A stretch of DNA of 64,000 nucleotides from Erythrobasidium yunnanense (Eukaryota; Basidiomycota; Cystobasidiomycetes; Erythrobasidiales; Erythrobasidiaceae). Location: NCBI GenBank assembly GCA_001600175.1, contig BCJC01000004.1, positions 1,736,001 through 1,800,000 on the forward strand, in the 5' to 3' direction. The translations under genes were made by a program, and so were the position numbers. Under the pieces are notes generated by a model. The model searched no databases, had not been told where the DNA came from, and saw nothing but the letters and a program-made list of their open reading frames with translations. Shown here in pieces: positions 47,001 to 57,414 of the stretch (the stretch's first letter is position 1; the number at the start of each line of letters is the position of its first letter).

Positions 47001-47038
47001 TGAAGAGCGCGAGATGACAAGCCAGAAGATGAAAACAT
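44012..47038 (-). CDS. YTH-domain m6A-RNA reader (YTHDF-like)
   Basis: An RNA-binding protein of 928 residues with a C-terminal YTH domain that recognises N6-methyladenosine. Exons are 47038-46454, 46395-44837, 44772-44543, 44485-44327 and 44265-44012. Residues 1-690 are disordered and rich in Ser, Pro and Gln, with long Gln runs. The YTH domain (about 695-845) shows ARFFVIKSFTEDDVFKSIK, EIWSSTALGNKRL, YLCFSVNASGHFCGIAEM, VWAMNDKWKG, LRWIFIRDIPNAQLRHLKL and PVTSSRDTQEVP. Aromatic-cage tryptophans are present in IW and in VWAMNDKW. The short, Gln-rich tail after the domain is unlike most metazoan YTHDF proteins. It probably acts in the cytoplasm; whether the organism makes m6A in mRNA cannot be told from this window. 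Confidence 0.92.
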
Positions 47039-47296
47039 CTTCGAGAAGTCGGTTGTGCACCGCTACAGAACAAGCCGAGAGAACCAAAAAAGCTCGGCGG
47101 TGCTTGAGCATGCGCCGCGATGTCAAGTAGGCGTATGAATGCATGCTGCAATTAGGCTGTCCATGTATGCCTTCGCAGATGATATCCATCCTATTCTCCC
47201 TTCCTTTTCTACAGAAGGCTATACCCTATATGCTTGTTACGTAAGATTATCGTGACATGCGCTATCTACAATGTCTACTCTCTGTAGGCATCACTG

Positions 47297-49330
47297 TTAC
47301 CACGAGTACTCCTCGCTGTGAAGGAAGACGTCTCGAACGCTCGCTTTTCCCATGACGATATCCTTCTGGATATCCGCAACTGTATTTCTAGCCTCGAAGA
47401 CCATATCATCTGGACCACACACGACTACTCCTAAGCTCTTGTCCGCCAAAGCAGCATCCCGTACCAGGCTTTGGACATTGGCTCGCCCATAAATCGGTAT
47501 CAGTGGCTTGCTCTTCTTGCTACCGCAGCAGGATTTAGCTGGCTTTTCAAAGACGTCGCTTGGAGTGATGGCTTCTTCTGAATCGAGCTTGAGCAAATCA
47601 GCGCCTTGCCGTGTGACGTGCACGTTGACGGTGAGAGAAAGGTGTCCAGCTAGTCGCTTGAGCGTCTGTAGCTCTTTTTCCATCCACACAATACATTCTG
47701 AAGGACGATCAGTGTGTTGATCAGCGAATCTGATGATGGTCGATTCATGACTATTGTGACCTACCGTCCGTGCGGACTGACCATACGAGATTGACAGTCT
47801 TGCAAGGCAGGCCTTCCTCCCAGTGTGTCTTCTGTATGATATCTTCCAGAATAGGCTTTACGAAAGTAATTCCCGTTCCACCAGCGATGAGTAATACGCT
47901 GTCATAAACCGTCATGTCACGATCGAGGCCTCCGTATGGTCCATCTAGAAGACACGGAATAGACTTCTTGTTCGTTCTTGATTCCAGATGTTTTCGTAGC
48001 TTTTGGGTCAGACCGCTCGCCGATCGAATTAGTAAGACCAGCTTTTGCTCTCTGTCGTTGTCTTGCGATGGTCGTGGTATATTTGCGATAGTAAATGGAT
48101 GCGATTGTAGAGGCTGACATGTAGGAAAGTTGATAAAGTAATGCTGGCCGGGTTTCCACCTGAGGAGGGGATTTGTGCGGATGACAAGCTTGACCATCCC
48201 ACCTCCTAGAACCTCGAAGCTTGCCCGTGGCATACCAGTAGCGTTATTCATGAAGATGATAATGAGTCTTCCTACGATTGCCGTGCAATAGAGAACGGCG
48301 GTCGCGATAAGATAGTCCCAGCTTCCGAGAAGCTTGTTGCAGTGTAGGAAGAAGAAGGGAATGAAGAGCCAGCCGCTGATGATGTGTATCCACTTGAAGG
48401 CCTCGTAGTAGCGCTTGCGAATGAAGGAGAAGCTGCCCCAGCAGAGGACGCTTAGCAAGAAGAGCAGTACACATCCAGTCCAGTAGTACACTCTGCGAAC
48501 CACAGTAATTCAGCCTGTGATGAGTGTCGAAGGTATGTTCCTACCCACTTCTTCGCTACTAGCATGCTGTAATCAAGTTGCTTAATGGGAGGCTCATAAC
48601 CGGGTTTCCATTCGCTGAGGCCTTGAATGAGGAATGGTATGGTATGGACCCAGGAGAGAAAGAGAAAGAGATGGCTTATCCATTGATGGTATACTTGAAG
48701 CTTCTCATGCGAGACGCCGGTAACGAACGTAACTGCGTTGACCTTCGATGCGAAGGCGAATATGAAGGGGAAGCAGCCGACTGCATGACAAGCTATTAGT
48801 CAAGGTTCTTCGGCGCAGGCGATGATCGAATACCTACGGGCCATCATTCCGGTTCTGATTGCGAGAGGAGGACTTCCTACATACCACTTCGAGCGGTAAT
48901 ATGGCCTTGTCCCCCATGTCCATACTGCGAACGAATAGGACATAGTCAGCACTCCTTCCATTAGCTAGGTCTAAGCACTGTACTGACTAAACATGAACAG
49001 GAAGAAAGCGAGCATGAGCAGTCCCGTTCCCAGGACAGGGAAAGTAAATCCAAAGATACGTTGTTGACGACTTGACAAGTATCTCAAGCCAGCGACTGGT
49101 TTCCTAGCTGTGGTCCGCTTGCTTCCTGCGCGGTGAGATCCGATATGCCTTGCTAACCCGAAGAGCAGGATGATGCCCGCTATCACTGCGACTGTGACAT
49201 GGGTGTAGTTTGTCGCTCTCTCATATGGGTCAACCAGATCTTCTGCTTTCTCTGCAGCAGTTAACGGAGGGCCGGAGTGCCTGCGTTGCAGTACGTGCTC
49301 TAGGACTGCATTTACGGCAGCTGAGGCCAT
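47297..49330 (-). CDS. Ferric reductase / NADPH-oxidase-type transmembrane oxidoreductase
   Basis: A membrane flavocytochrome of 596 residues that passes electrons from NADPH through FAD and two hemes to extracellular Fe3+ or Cu2+. Exons are 49330-48988, 48924-48838, 48780-48549, 48492-47765 and 47697-47297. Heme-ligand histidines lie in HEKLQVYHQWISH, SWVHTIPF, KWIHIISGW and FFLHCNK across the transmembrane core. HPFTIAN is the FAD site, LDGPYGG and GGTGITFVKP the NADPH-binding segments, and VVVCGPDDM the typical C-terminal NAD motif. A basic loop with SCCGSKKSKP interrupts the NADPH domain. It lacks a clear signal peptide; the N-terminal helix IILLFGLARHIG may anchor it. Nearest class is fungal FRE; NOX is less likely because of length and order. 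Confidence 0.9.
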
Positions 49331-49598
49331 ACTTCTTCAAGCTCCTTGCTGGATCCTGCTTTGTGACCAGACTGTGGGCAAGAAGGAAAGGTGCAAGTCG
49401 GAGAATTGGGCTATGGAATACCGCCAAGGTACCTAAGATGCCTAATGAGCTGTCATGGCCACGAAGGCTTGTGCACGCGGAGGAAGGTTCATAGTCGTAA
49501 AGGACATCTAAGCTACACCATCTACTTCTAATTCGACACATCAGGCCGTGTATATTCTACCAAACTTCCAGCTCCCTACTTTCGGGCCGGAGGAGCGT

Positions 49599-52406
49599 CT
49601 ATCTTCCCTCGATTCTGAGTCGCATCTCATCATCTTCATGCACCAGAACAGTCTTGAGCTCCTTCTCTGCTCTCGTCTTCTTCCTCCTAAGCACGACCGT
49701 CTCCGGGATAAGTGTACTATTTGTCGAGCAAGTCGAAGTTCGGTCAAGATGGCCATGATACTCTCGACCAGAGCCTTCTTGGAACATCTCGGCACCGTCC
49801 AGCCGTGCTGATCTTCCATCTTGTGGAATAAGCTCGTGCACGATCGTAGAGATGTCTACGAAACGTAGTCGTGCAATGTCGATTTCGGGCACAGCGACTC
49901 GGTGAGATTGACCATGCTTGACGACTGTCTCGTCTGTCTTGGTGTAGACGGTAGGTAGGAGAAGGCATGAGATGCCCAGAAGAACAATGAGTAAAGCGCT
50001 GTGTGAGGTCTGTCAATAAAGATGCACAAATTGTAGATAGGCCACATACAATAGATAGAGACAAGCGATGAAGAGGAAACTCCATGATAAGGGAATCTTG
50101 ACAGCCAGAAGAGGCGCATTACGAGCAGCGGAAAGGCTCGGACCAGCTTCGACCGCGCCTGCTGCCCAAGAGACCAAGAGATTGGCTGAAAGCAGCAATC
50201 AGCCACTTTATCATCCCATTGTGTGTAGCAAGACTCACAGATAGACTGTGCTACCTGATTTTGAAAAGCGATGGTGTCGTTCCCAAACATGTTACCTGCA
50301 CTCGTCACGGCTGTCTGTAGTTGCGCGTCTATCAATTTGCGAGTATAGCGATAAATCATCGAATCGACGAATTTCTGCCCGTTTTGTGCGGTTTGCTGAT
50401 AGGTGGAATAGGGTAGAACGTCCGTTACCGTGAGAATGCTGTACGATATGTCAGTCACTGTCTTTAAGGGACGTAAGGTGTGAAGCTTACGTAGCATTAT
50501 CTGCTCGCTGAGCGGTGTCGCCCAATACTCCGAGAGTGCCGTTCCTCATTGTATATAGGAGCCTGTGTATATCGATGTCGCATGCCAGCACCGAGCATAA
50601 CAAGACGTTCGGTGATATGCCTTGACCTATCGTGCCGAAAGGATCAGCTCTCCGCCTGAGCAGGCGATCTTTTTTTTCGCTACTTACCGATCATGTGCCA
50701 GTTGACAAAAGGCGTCGGGAAGGATGCATTGGTATCGGAATCTGCAGCAGCCTTGTCAGCTGTAAGCAAAGACACACATGCTTATGTCTCACAGGTCACA
50801 CTGCCGAAATTTGGAAAACACGACCAGCCAAAGAGACGATTCGGGCTGCTCCGTGCACCTGTTCCGCCAATACTAGGACCATTGAAAGCCTTTCCTCCTT
50901 CATACAACGCCTGGAAGAGTTGAATATCCGGCGTCAAGGGCTCTGTTGGAATGTCATAAATTAGCGCTCCTTGCGTGGTAGAAAAAAGCATGCGAGGGCG
51001 TACGATCCTGTACAGTAGCAAAGAACACTAAAGAAACATAGTGTCAGATGAAGAGAATGACCAGGAAATTTGTCTGACATACTGTCCTCGTCGGGCGCGT
51101 TCAGAGGCCAACAAGCCCGCACTTCCTGATTCTCGACGGAGCATATAGGCCTGCGTGCTTCACAAGTTGCGCTGACACCGATGGTGGCCGCATTGTAGTC
51201 CCACGCGGTGTCTGTCGACGGTGGGAGTGCCATTATCGCCAAGTTGGGCAGCCTTGTGACATTGCCCGTTGGATAGGCGCGGAACACATCGCTGAGATTC
51301 GCTGCTGCTTGAAAACCTAGCGTAGAGCGATCCGCAATAGGGCAGCCTGGACTCTCTTGATTCACGCAGTCAGGCTTGAGTGCGAAGCTGCTTTGATAAG
51401 TCCCGTTTCTTTGCGCTTGGAAGATGACTGTGCTAGTGATCTCTTTATGCAGCATTATATCGACGACCTTGATGAAGTATGAAAGGAAAAGCACCACGAA
51501 CAGCGAGATAGCGCCGGTAGCTAGAGGAGTAGGAATGACAGCTCTTGTGCTTTTTCGGATGAAGTTTGGACGCCGCGAAGGTGTACGGAAGAGCCAGTAG
51601 CGACCGAAGTCGAGAAGAGACCATTCTGAAGCCATGGCGCCGATTGACAGCAGGAGGGAATGCTGATAAGGCGTCATGAGCTTGCTGTTTCGTCCAGGAC
51701 CATGCAGACCAGAAGCCTTGATCCATTGGTGGCCCAGATGGAATGCTACAAGTGATAGGCAGAATGGGGGTATGATCGAGATTATCGTCGATATGACTGA
51801 AGCCAGAAGCAGGGGATTTAGCAGCTCTGTCCCTACATACAAGGACACAGTCTCGTCCTTGCTGCGGATGAAGTAGCCTCCTTCATATCGACCAGAAGGA
51901 GCATTGAGGCCCAAAGAAGCGAAGAAGATAGATCCCAGCAGGAGCGGGATTCCAGCAGTGACAACAGTGATGAGGATGATCTTGCCCTTATTTCCTCTGT
52001 GTACGATCCTGTCGTCTGCGCTGGTTTGAGTGCCAGGTCTTGGACTAGCTGCATATCGCAATGCGCCTCGCTCTGCAGTTCCATCTTCTTCATACTTTGA
52101 ATTCAGAGGATATTCCAGTGTCTCTTGCGAGCTGACAGTGCTCAGCTGTCGCAGTAGATGGCCTTCATCAACCTTTTCAGCAAGAACCTCGGGTATCGTG
52201 GATTCGCGCTGCGGTGAAGCGAGGTCGACAGCATCGTATCGGTCATCAGCAGCAGGCTACGGGATTGGCGTAAGGATCCAATGAATAAAGCAGAGGAAAG
52301 CAGCGTTTCAAATCAAGGTCGTCAGCCAGTTGCGAGGAGAGTGAAGGAGAGAGCCCACCTCGACAGCTCGAGGCTTTTGAGGCCGTCTACCTCTCCCATT
52401 GAGCAT
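49599..52406 (-). CDS. Large multi-pass membrane glycoprotein, unrecognised
   Basis: A membrane protein of roughly 800 residues read as about eight exons. The first two are 52406-52359 and 52256 to about 51100; later ones cover 51020-49599. The N-terminus is cytosolic-like and acidic, starting MLNGRGRR. Membrane helices include KIILITVVTAGIPLLLGSIF, LLASVISTIISIIPPFCLS, LATGAISLFVVLFLSYFI and, near the C-terminus, FLFIACLYLLF plus LIVLLGISCLLL. Between them lies a large probably extracellular region with many sequons (NGT, NLS, NVT) and paired cysteines (ICSVEN, CFPNFG, CSVLACD). The splice after ICSVENQE is unsure: a GTGCGG donor there fits the downstream frame. I know no function; the layout is like a group of fungal-specific membrane proteins of unknown role. 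Confidence 0.6.
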
Positions 52407-52854
52407 ACTGGCAGACGAGTACGCAAGAAGCAAGAGAAGATGTCGATATCCAACGCGCTATTCATGTGCATGCGTAACGCTCCCTCTCTGTTTGGCGGCC
52501 GAGCTGACATGCCCTAGCATAGCCTGGCACTGTCTCCAACGGACGACGACCAGTGCCTTCTTCCGTCTTGCAAGATAGCATCGCAATACACGTATATACG
52601 CTGATCTAGCTGATTGTGAAACGAGATTGATAATGCTAAGCTCCCTCTAGTTACCTTCCCACCTCAACACGCTGAGTCCCATTAGAACATGAAGCTGTCG
52701 AGCAATCTGATTATCGACTTTTGATGCAGTAAGTTAGGGTGAGACTCGCCATGTCGTCAATATGCATATTCCTTTCAAGAACTCTGAACAATGGAATCGG
52801 TAATGTCCCCAAATGCAGACTCAGTGATGGCACTGGTCTGTCATATAGCACAAG
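52407..52854. other. Divergent upstream region, no gene seen (448 bases)
   Basis: This lies between the membrane-glycoprotein start and the orphan gene at 52855. A NotI-like GCGGCC near 52495 and otherwise plain sequence. No RNA gene was found. Confidence 0.45.
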
Positions 52855-53379
52855 ATGATCCAGAAGGAGGTCCCAACGCATCCTCAAGCTAAGCAGAGCA
52901 TAGGGCTGGTCCCACCTCTCCAGTTTCATGGCGTCAAGGCTCAGGTACCTCGTAAGAAAGGCATGGCTCGGCCAGTTGATCGAAACAGAGTTTCAAAGCA
53001 ACAAGCTCCCAATACCGTACATAAACGGACACGACCACCGGTACTTGAAAGGCTCGCGAGCCTGCTGGACCCGGCAGAACGGTCCAACCTGCTAGCCGAC
53101 TTGACCTACCCTTATGACGAAGACGTCGTCGCCGAAACAGCAACGGGGTCGGTCTCTCTGGCTCTGTACATGAACTCGAAGTGGTATTACATCGAGAAGC
53201 TGCCGCAGTGGAAACAGCCACAGACGTACTCCAAGCTCGAATTCCGCTTCAAGCTACATCCTTTGAAAGGACTTGGCGATTACAAGATCTACTCTATGAA
53301 TACAGTCAAGGTCTACTTGAGTACAAGGACTCCCGATGATGAGCCTCCTATCGGCAAGCTGTTTCGCTGGCGATTCTAG
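52855..53379 (+). CDS. Orphan gene, copy A of a tandem pair
   Basis: An open frame of 174 residues with no family I recognise. The first 70 residues are basic and disordered (KKGMARPVDRNRVSKQQAP). A helix VLERLASLLDP follows. The C-terminal 90 residues look folded: LALYMNSKWYYIEKLPQWK, SKLEFRFKLHPLKGLGDYK and KVYLSTRTPDDEPPIGK, ending FRWRF. This block is strongly conserved in copy B. The upstream frame may contain another exon, since the open sequence extends. Expression and function are unknown. Confidence 0.6.
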   Translation: MIQKEVPTHPQAKQSIGLVPPLQFHGVKAQVPRKKGMARPVDRNRVSKQQAPNTVHKRTRPPVLERLASLLDPAERSNLLADLTYPYDEDVVAETATGSVSLALYMNSKWYYIEKLPQWKQPQTYSKLEFRFKLHPLKGLGDYKIYSMNTVKVYLSTRTPDDEPPIGKLFRWRF

Positions 53380-53567
53380 GAATGAACGAAGATGAGACAG
53401 GGCGTCAATAGCTGATGCTCAGCGGATTGTAACAACCGAGACGTGACTATTTCTTGCGATTTCAGCAATCTCATTCTTCGCCTTTGTAAATGTCTGGACA
53501 AGGGAACCGGTAGCCGTTCAAGTGCAGGTTCACCCAAGCCCCTACTGGTCTACAATACGTATCCGAG

Positions 53568-54091
53568 ATGCATCAAGAAAATAGAAGTCGTCCCTCGGGC
53601 ATGCAGAACAGAGGGCCAGCGCCTACCGATCAGACCCAGAGCGACCAATCTCAACTGCCGCAGAGAAAGGGAATTGCTCGACCAGGCAACAGCAACAGAA
53701 TCAACAAGCAAGCAGCTCTGAAAGCCGTGCGCAAGCGCATGCGAGCTGAAGTGCTCAAGAAGCTCGCGCCCCTGCTTGAGCCTGCGTACAAAAACCCCTG
53801 CTAGCCGACTTCGCGTACGCTGCCGATCGATACATCGACCCAGAGATACCTATGCGGTCCGCGTCGCTTGCCCTTCTGATGGACTCGAAGTGGTACTACG
53901 TCCAAAAGCTTCAACAATGGGAACAGCCGCAGACTTATTCAAAACTCGAGTTTCGCTTCAAGCTGCATCCACTCAAAAATATTGGAGAGTATAAAGTCAT
54001 TTCAATAGATACGGTCTTTGTATACTTGAGTACTGCGATGCCCAACGATGAGCCTGCTCAAGGAAAGCTGTACCGCTGGCGATTCTACTAA
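53568..54091 (+). pseudogene. Orphan gene, copy B, apparently frameshifted
   Basis: This is a diverged tandem copy of the gene at 52855-53379 in the same orientation. The first part (53568-53804) encodes QRKGIARPGNSNRINKQ and VLKKLAPLLEP. The rest (to 54091) encodes LALLMDSKWYYVQKLQQWE and SKLEFRFKLHPLKNIGEYK, ending YRWRFY. By alignment with copy A the frame changes by one base near 53790-53805 (AAAAACCCC in place of a codon-aligned stretch), giving an early stop. A short intron there would be under 20 bases, so a frameshift is more likely than splicing. Conservation beyond the shift suggests recent decay or a sequencing error in the C run. Confidence 0.6.
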
Positions 54092-54618
54092 GACACGCAC
54101 GGCGCGAGGGCATTGTTGTCACGTTGTCACAGGAATCCAGAGCTCAAGATAGTCTGCGACAATCGTGTCTTTCGGTCTTGCGAAGAGCTTCGGCCAAGGC
54201 AAGGCTCCGGCCCTTACTTAAATTTGATGGTCGTTGGCTTCTGTCATAGGCTATATGTGTCCAACAACCCTACTCCAGTCTTCAGTGACCAGGCTGCATC
54301 GACAATCGCACGGCGCTTCCCCAGAACAACAGGGTCGCCAGTCTGCTAGCCTGCTGCTATTCTTTGCTTAACTTGAGCTCTTTGACTAGAGCATTGAGCG
54401 AAGCGAAGCTGCCCATTATGCTGGCATGACACGATTCGCATTCACTGCGACTATTCTCGTAATTAACTAATGTCGCCACTAGCAGAGCGCTATACGGCCA
54501 ATCTGGGTGCCTCTTGCGCTTTTCTTCATAGTGAATAATGAGGCGGGTCCAGATCGCCGACGATGAGGGACCATGGCTACCGTCGTGAGTATGCGAAACA
54601 GAAAATGGGGGATAAGAT
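54092..54618. other. Convergent intergenic region, no gene seen (527 bases)
   Basis: This lies between copy B and the stop of the BTB gene. No coding, RNA or repeat signal stood out. Confidence 0.5.
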
Positions 54619-55322
54619 CTAGCTAGAACCAGAACTCGTTCGCATGCTGAGGCTCTCTGCTTCTGAGCTTGAGCCAGAATCTGCTGCTCGTATCGCGACT
54701 TTACAGACAGTCAAATTTGGACCTTTGAGGGTAACAGCGAGACTCACACAGCTCGCTGAAACCGGTTCTTCGAATAAAACGCTGAGCTTTTCCTCCCAAG
54801 CGGCCAACTTTGTTATATACTTGGCTGCAGCGCTGTCATATTCTTGTAGAAGGCACAGAGCCTCTGCTCGCACTTCCGCATCGTCCATGAAGTTAACGGA
54901 ACTGTCCGAAATCGCAGCAGTCAGCTTCGTCCTATTAAAGAGCCTTGTCAGACCTACAGCATATCATCCAAGAGGGCAACTCTAGCCAGTCTCATTTCGT
55001 ACTTCTTGGTAGCTTCGAGGGCTTTTCGGCAGTCGGCGTGGTCGTATGTGAGCATGGCCAGGCTCGACTCGACGCCCTGAGCGGTGAGGCATAGTATGAT
55101 GTGCCATGTGAGGGAGGTTTCCGTCACTTTGATAGGCATGCCATTGTCTGTGCAGTCCTGTAGCATATTGCTGAAGACGGACGAGATGCTCATGAGCAGG
55201 CTCTTGTGTACTTTGAAAGTGACATTGTCGCTCGTCGTGATGAGCACTGCATCTCCTGACGGACAGGAAGTAGTGAAGTCATGGGTGACGGGTTCGCGCT
55301 GCGGCTGAGTAGCGCTGCTCAT
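54619..55322 (-). CDS. BTB/POZ-domain protein
   Basis: Three exons (55322-54958, 54931-54750, 54683-54619) give 203 residues. The BTB fold is seen at about residues 18-85: CPSGDAVLITTSDNVTFKVH, KSLLMSISSVFSNML and PIKVTETSLTWHIILCLTAQ. The HKSLL segment with upstream D/V/T is the dimer-forming core. A helical segment (LLQEYDSAAAKYITKLA) and a Ser-rich C-terminus follow. BTB proteins dimerise or bind cullin-3; no other domain is present here, so partner and role are unknown. The intron between the first two exons is only 26 bases by this model, which is too short, so that boundary may be wrong. An in-frame start at 55412 would add 30 residues. Confidence 0.75.
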
Positions 55323-55764
55323 TTCGACGTCTTCGCTGCTGCAAGAGAAAAGACTGGAGAGAAGAAGCTGGAGATGGGATGGGAAGGCGTGTATATGCTC
55401 ATGATGTTGCATGGAGGCGTCAATGGTTTTGCGGTCTTACAGCCTCGCACGGTTAGACCAGGATGGCGGCCGAAGGAGCTTCCAGATTGCTACGGTATCT
55501 CATGCGTGTCTGGCTTGTGTACATTGCGATATGCTTGCATCGCGGCTTTCTCGCTGTCAGCCTGCGTATGAGTGATTGGATGTAGGGCCTTTCTGTCGGT
55601 TAGTCGCTGGGAAGCATTAGCTTTTGCGATCCTCTTGTGCGTGCGAACAGATGTGACGATGAGATGCTTTTCGAACGTGTATGTACCTTGCCATGATGGA
55701 GCTCGATCAAGAAGCTGCGGAGTCCCCTCGACTTGCTTTCTTTCTTGCTTCTTCCCACGTCTTC
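55323..55764. promoter_or_regulatory. Divergent upstream region (442 bases)
   Basis: It lies between the BTB gene (minus) and the next plus-strand gene, and should hold both promoters. No specific motif was identified. Confidence 0.4.
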
Positions 55765-57216
55765 ATGGCCTCTCGTTCCCGTTCTCCAGGAGTTCTACAA
55801 GGCGGCAGTGAATTGAAGAAGCAGACATCCTTGTTAATCCCAGCAAATCCAGCGTATGAAGATCCAGGCTCGTCGCCCGTCAGTCGGGGAGGGATCCTCT
55901 TGAACCCTCTAAGTCCAGAAGAGATAGCTAGCGCAAATAAGACCAAGAAGAAAAGCATACATCATAAGAGCAGCAATGCGTCAGCGTCCTCTTCTTCCCT
56001 GGGAAGCAGTACTTCCGGAACTTCGCCTACTTCGTCAGCCGCGAGCAGCTTGCCTACAAGTGATGGTGCACAACAGAGTCCAAGACTCAAATTCGCACCG
56101 CTTCCTTCGTCAGGGAAGAAGAGATCAAACTCCATAGCTTGTCCGTGCTTCTCGATATGTCATGCGGGCTCTCGGACGTTGCGCTGATTAGGTATTCCGT
56201 CAGTGGGCGTATCTGCAAGAGCTCAGATGCTGGCTGGACAAGTACCGCAACAACAGCAACAACAAAGACCGGTGCAGCCGCATGTCGCCCAGCCTTGCTG
56301 GCAGGATAATGTCGCTCAAGTCAAGCCGATGTGGTACAATGGTGGGCCACTGCCAGACAAGTACGTACACCTGCTAAATCTACATGAATAATTGCTAAGT
56401 GTTGCTCGCGGCAGTGTGAAGACGGTACACGACCTGAAACCTGGCATGAAGAAGCTCTTCGGGAAACTGAGAAGACGGTCATCGACTTCTTCCAGCGGGC
56501 AGCGCAGTGAATCAGCAGACTCGAATGCAAGCTCTACGAGCGAAAGTATCGACCCGGCGAATCAAGCTACAGCACAGAATGGCTCTGCTCTTGGACTATC
56601 TCAGCTAGACAGTGGGCTTTCCAGGACGGAGAGCATACCGGAAGCCGATGAGGAAGGACACATGGCAGAGGAGGTGGAAGAACGAGGAAGGCCACTACTT
56701 CGCGATGGGTTTGTGAACGTCGATTCTGGCGAACAGACACCGCGGCGGCGTGCCTCGCCTACTCATCACCATCAAAACATGAATGACCATACCGCCATGC
56801 AGACTAGTCAATCTGCGCTCATGCATCATCATCTGCATCTCTCTGGTCATTCTCAGCCAGGTTCAGGCGCCAGTACGCCTCGTCGGCGAATGTCAATGAC
56901 GGATATGCAAGATAGTAACTATGCAGACCGGCACTCGCGGCACAACCAAGCTGTGTTCGGCTACGACGAGACGCAGCTCGCAGGCAAGTTTAACGATCTT
57001 GGTCTGCATAGATTCGCGAGCCCTACGAGTCCGAGGCAGGAATCGGAGTCTGCGCTGGATACGTCGTCTAGTATAGGCGAGGAAGATGACTCGATGTCGG
57101 AGGATAGAAGTAATGTGGGAGAAGACGATGAAGAGGTCCCTATGCCGACGGATAGTGCACAGGCGAAAGCTGGACAGCGGGAGATAGTTCATGGGCACAA
57201 GCAAGGGCCGGCCTGA
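55765..57216 (+). CDS. Disordered protein with FAPLP and ARAQML motifs, copy 1
   Basis: Exons 55765-56140, 56192-56360 and 56415-57216 give 448 residues starting MASRSRSPG. The sequence is low-complexity: Ser/Ala runs, a short Gln run and His-rich parts. Distinct features are a SPRLKFAPLP motif at about residue 110, soon followed by SVGVSARAQMLAG, then a conserved-looking VKTVHDLKPGMKKLFGKLRRR and a C-terminal acidic region. The FAPLP plus RAxML module recurs in the next gene, so the two are related or share a partner. I do not recognise a named family; signalling or cytoskeletal roles would fit phospho-rich disorder but that is a guess. Confidence 0.6.
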
Positions 57217-57414
57217 TGACCATGTTGTTGTGTATCATACTGAGTGTATATAGCTGTATCGAAAATGTAACTTGTGTTCTGCATATCTTTGTCGGTCGAT
57301 CATCTCCTCGATCACCGTGATTTCAGCTTGGAGATGAGCCAGGCTTTGACCGGATTCTTGTTTTCCAGGGTTGTCTCTGCTTGAATCAGTCCAGTACTGT
57401 AGCAAGTATACGCC

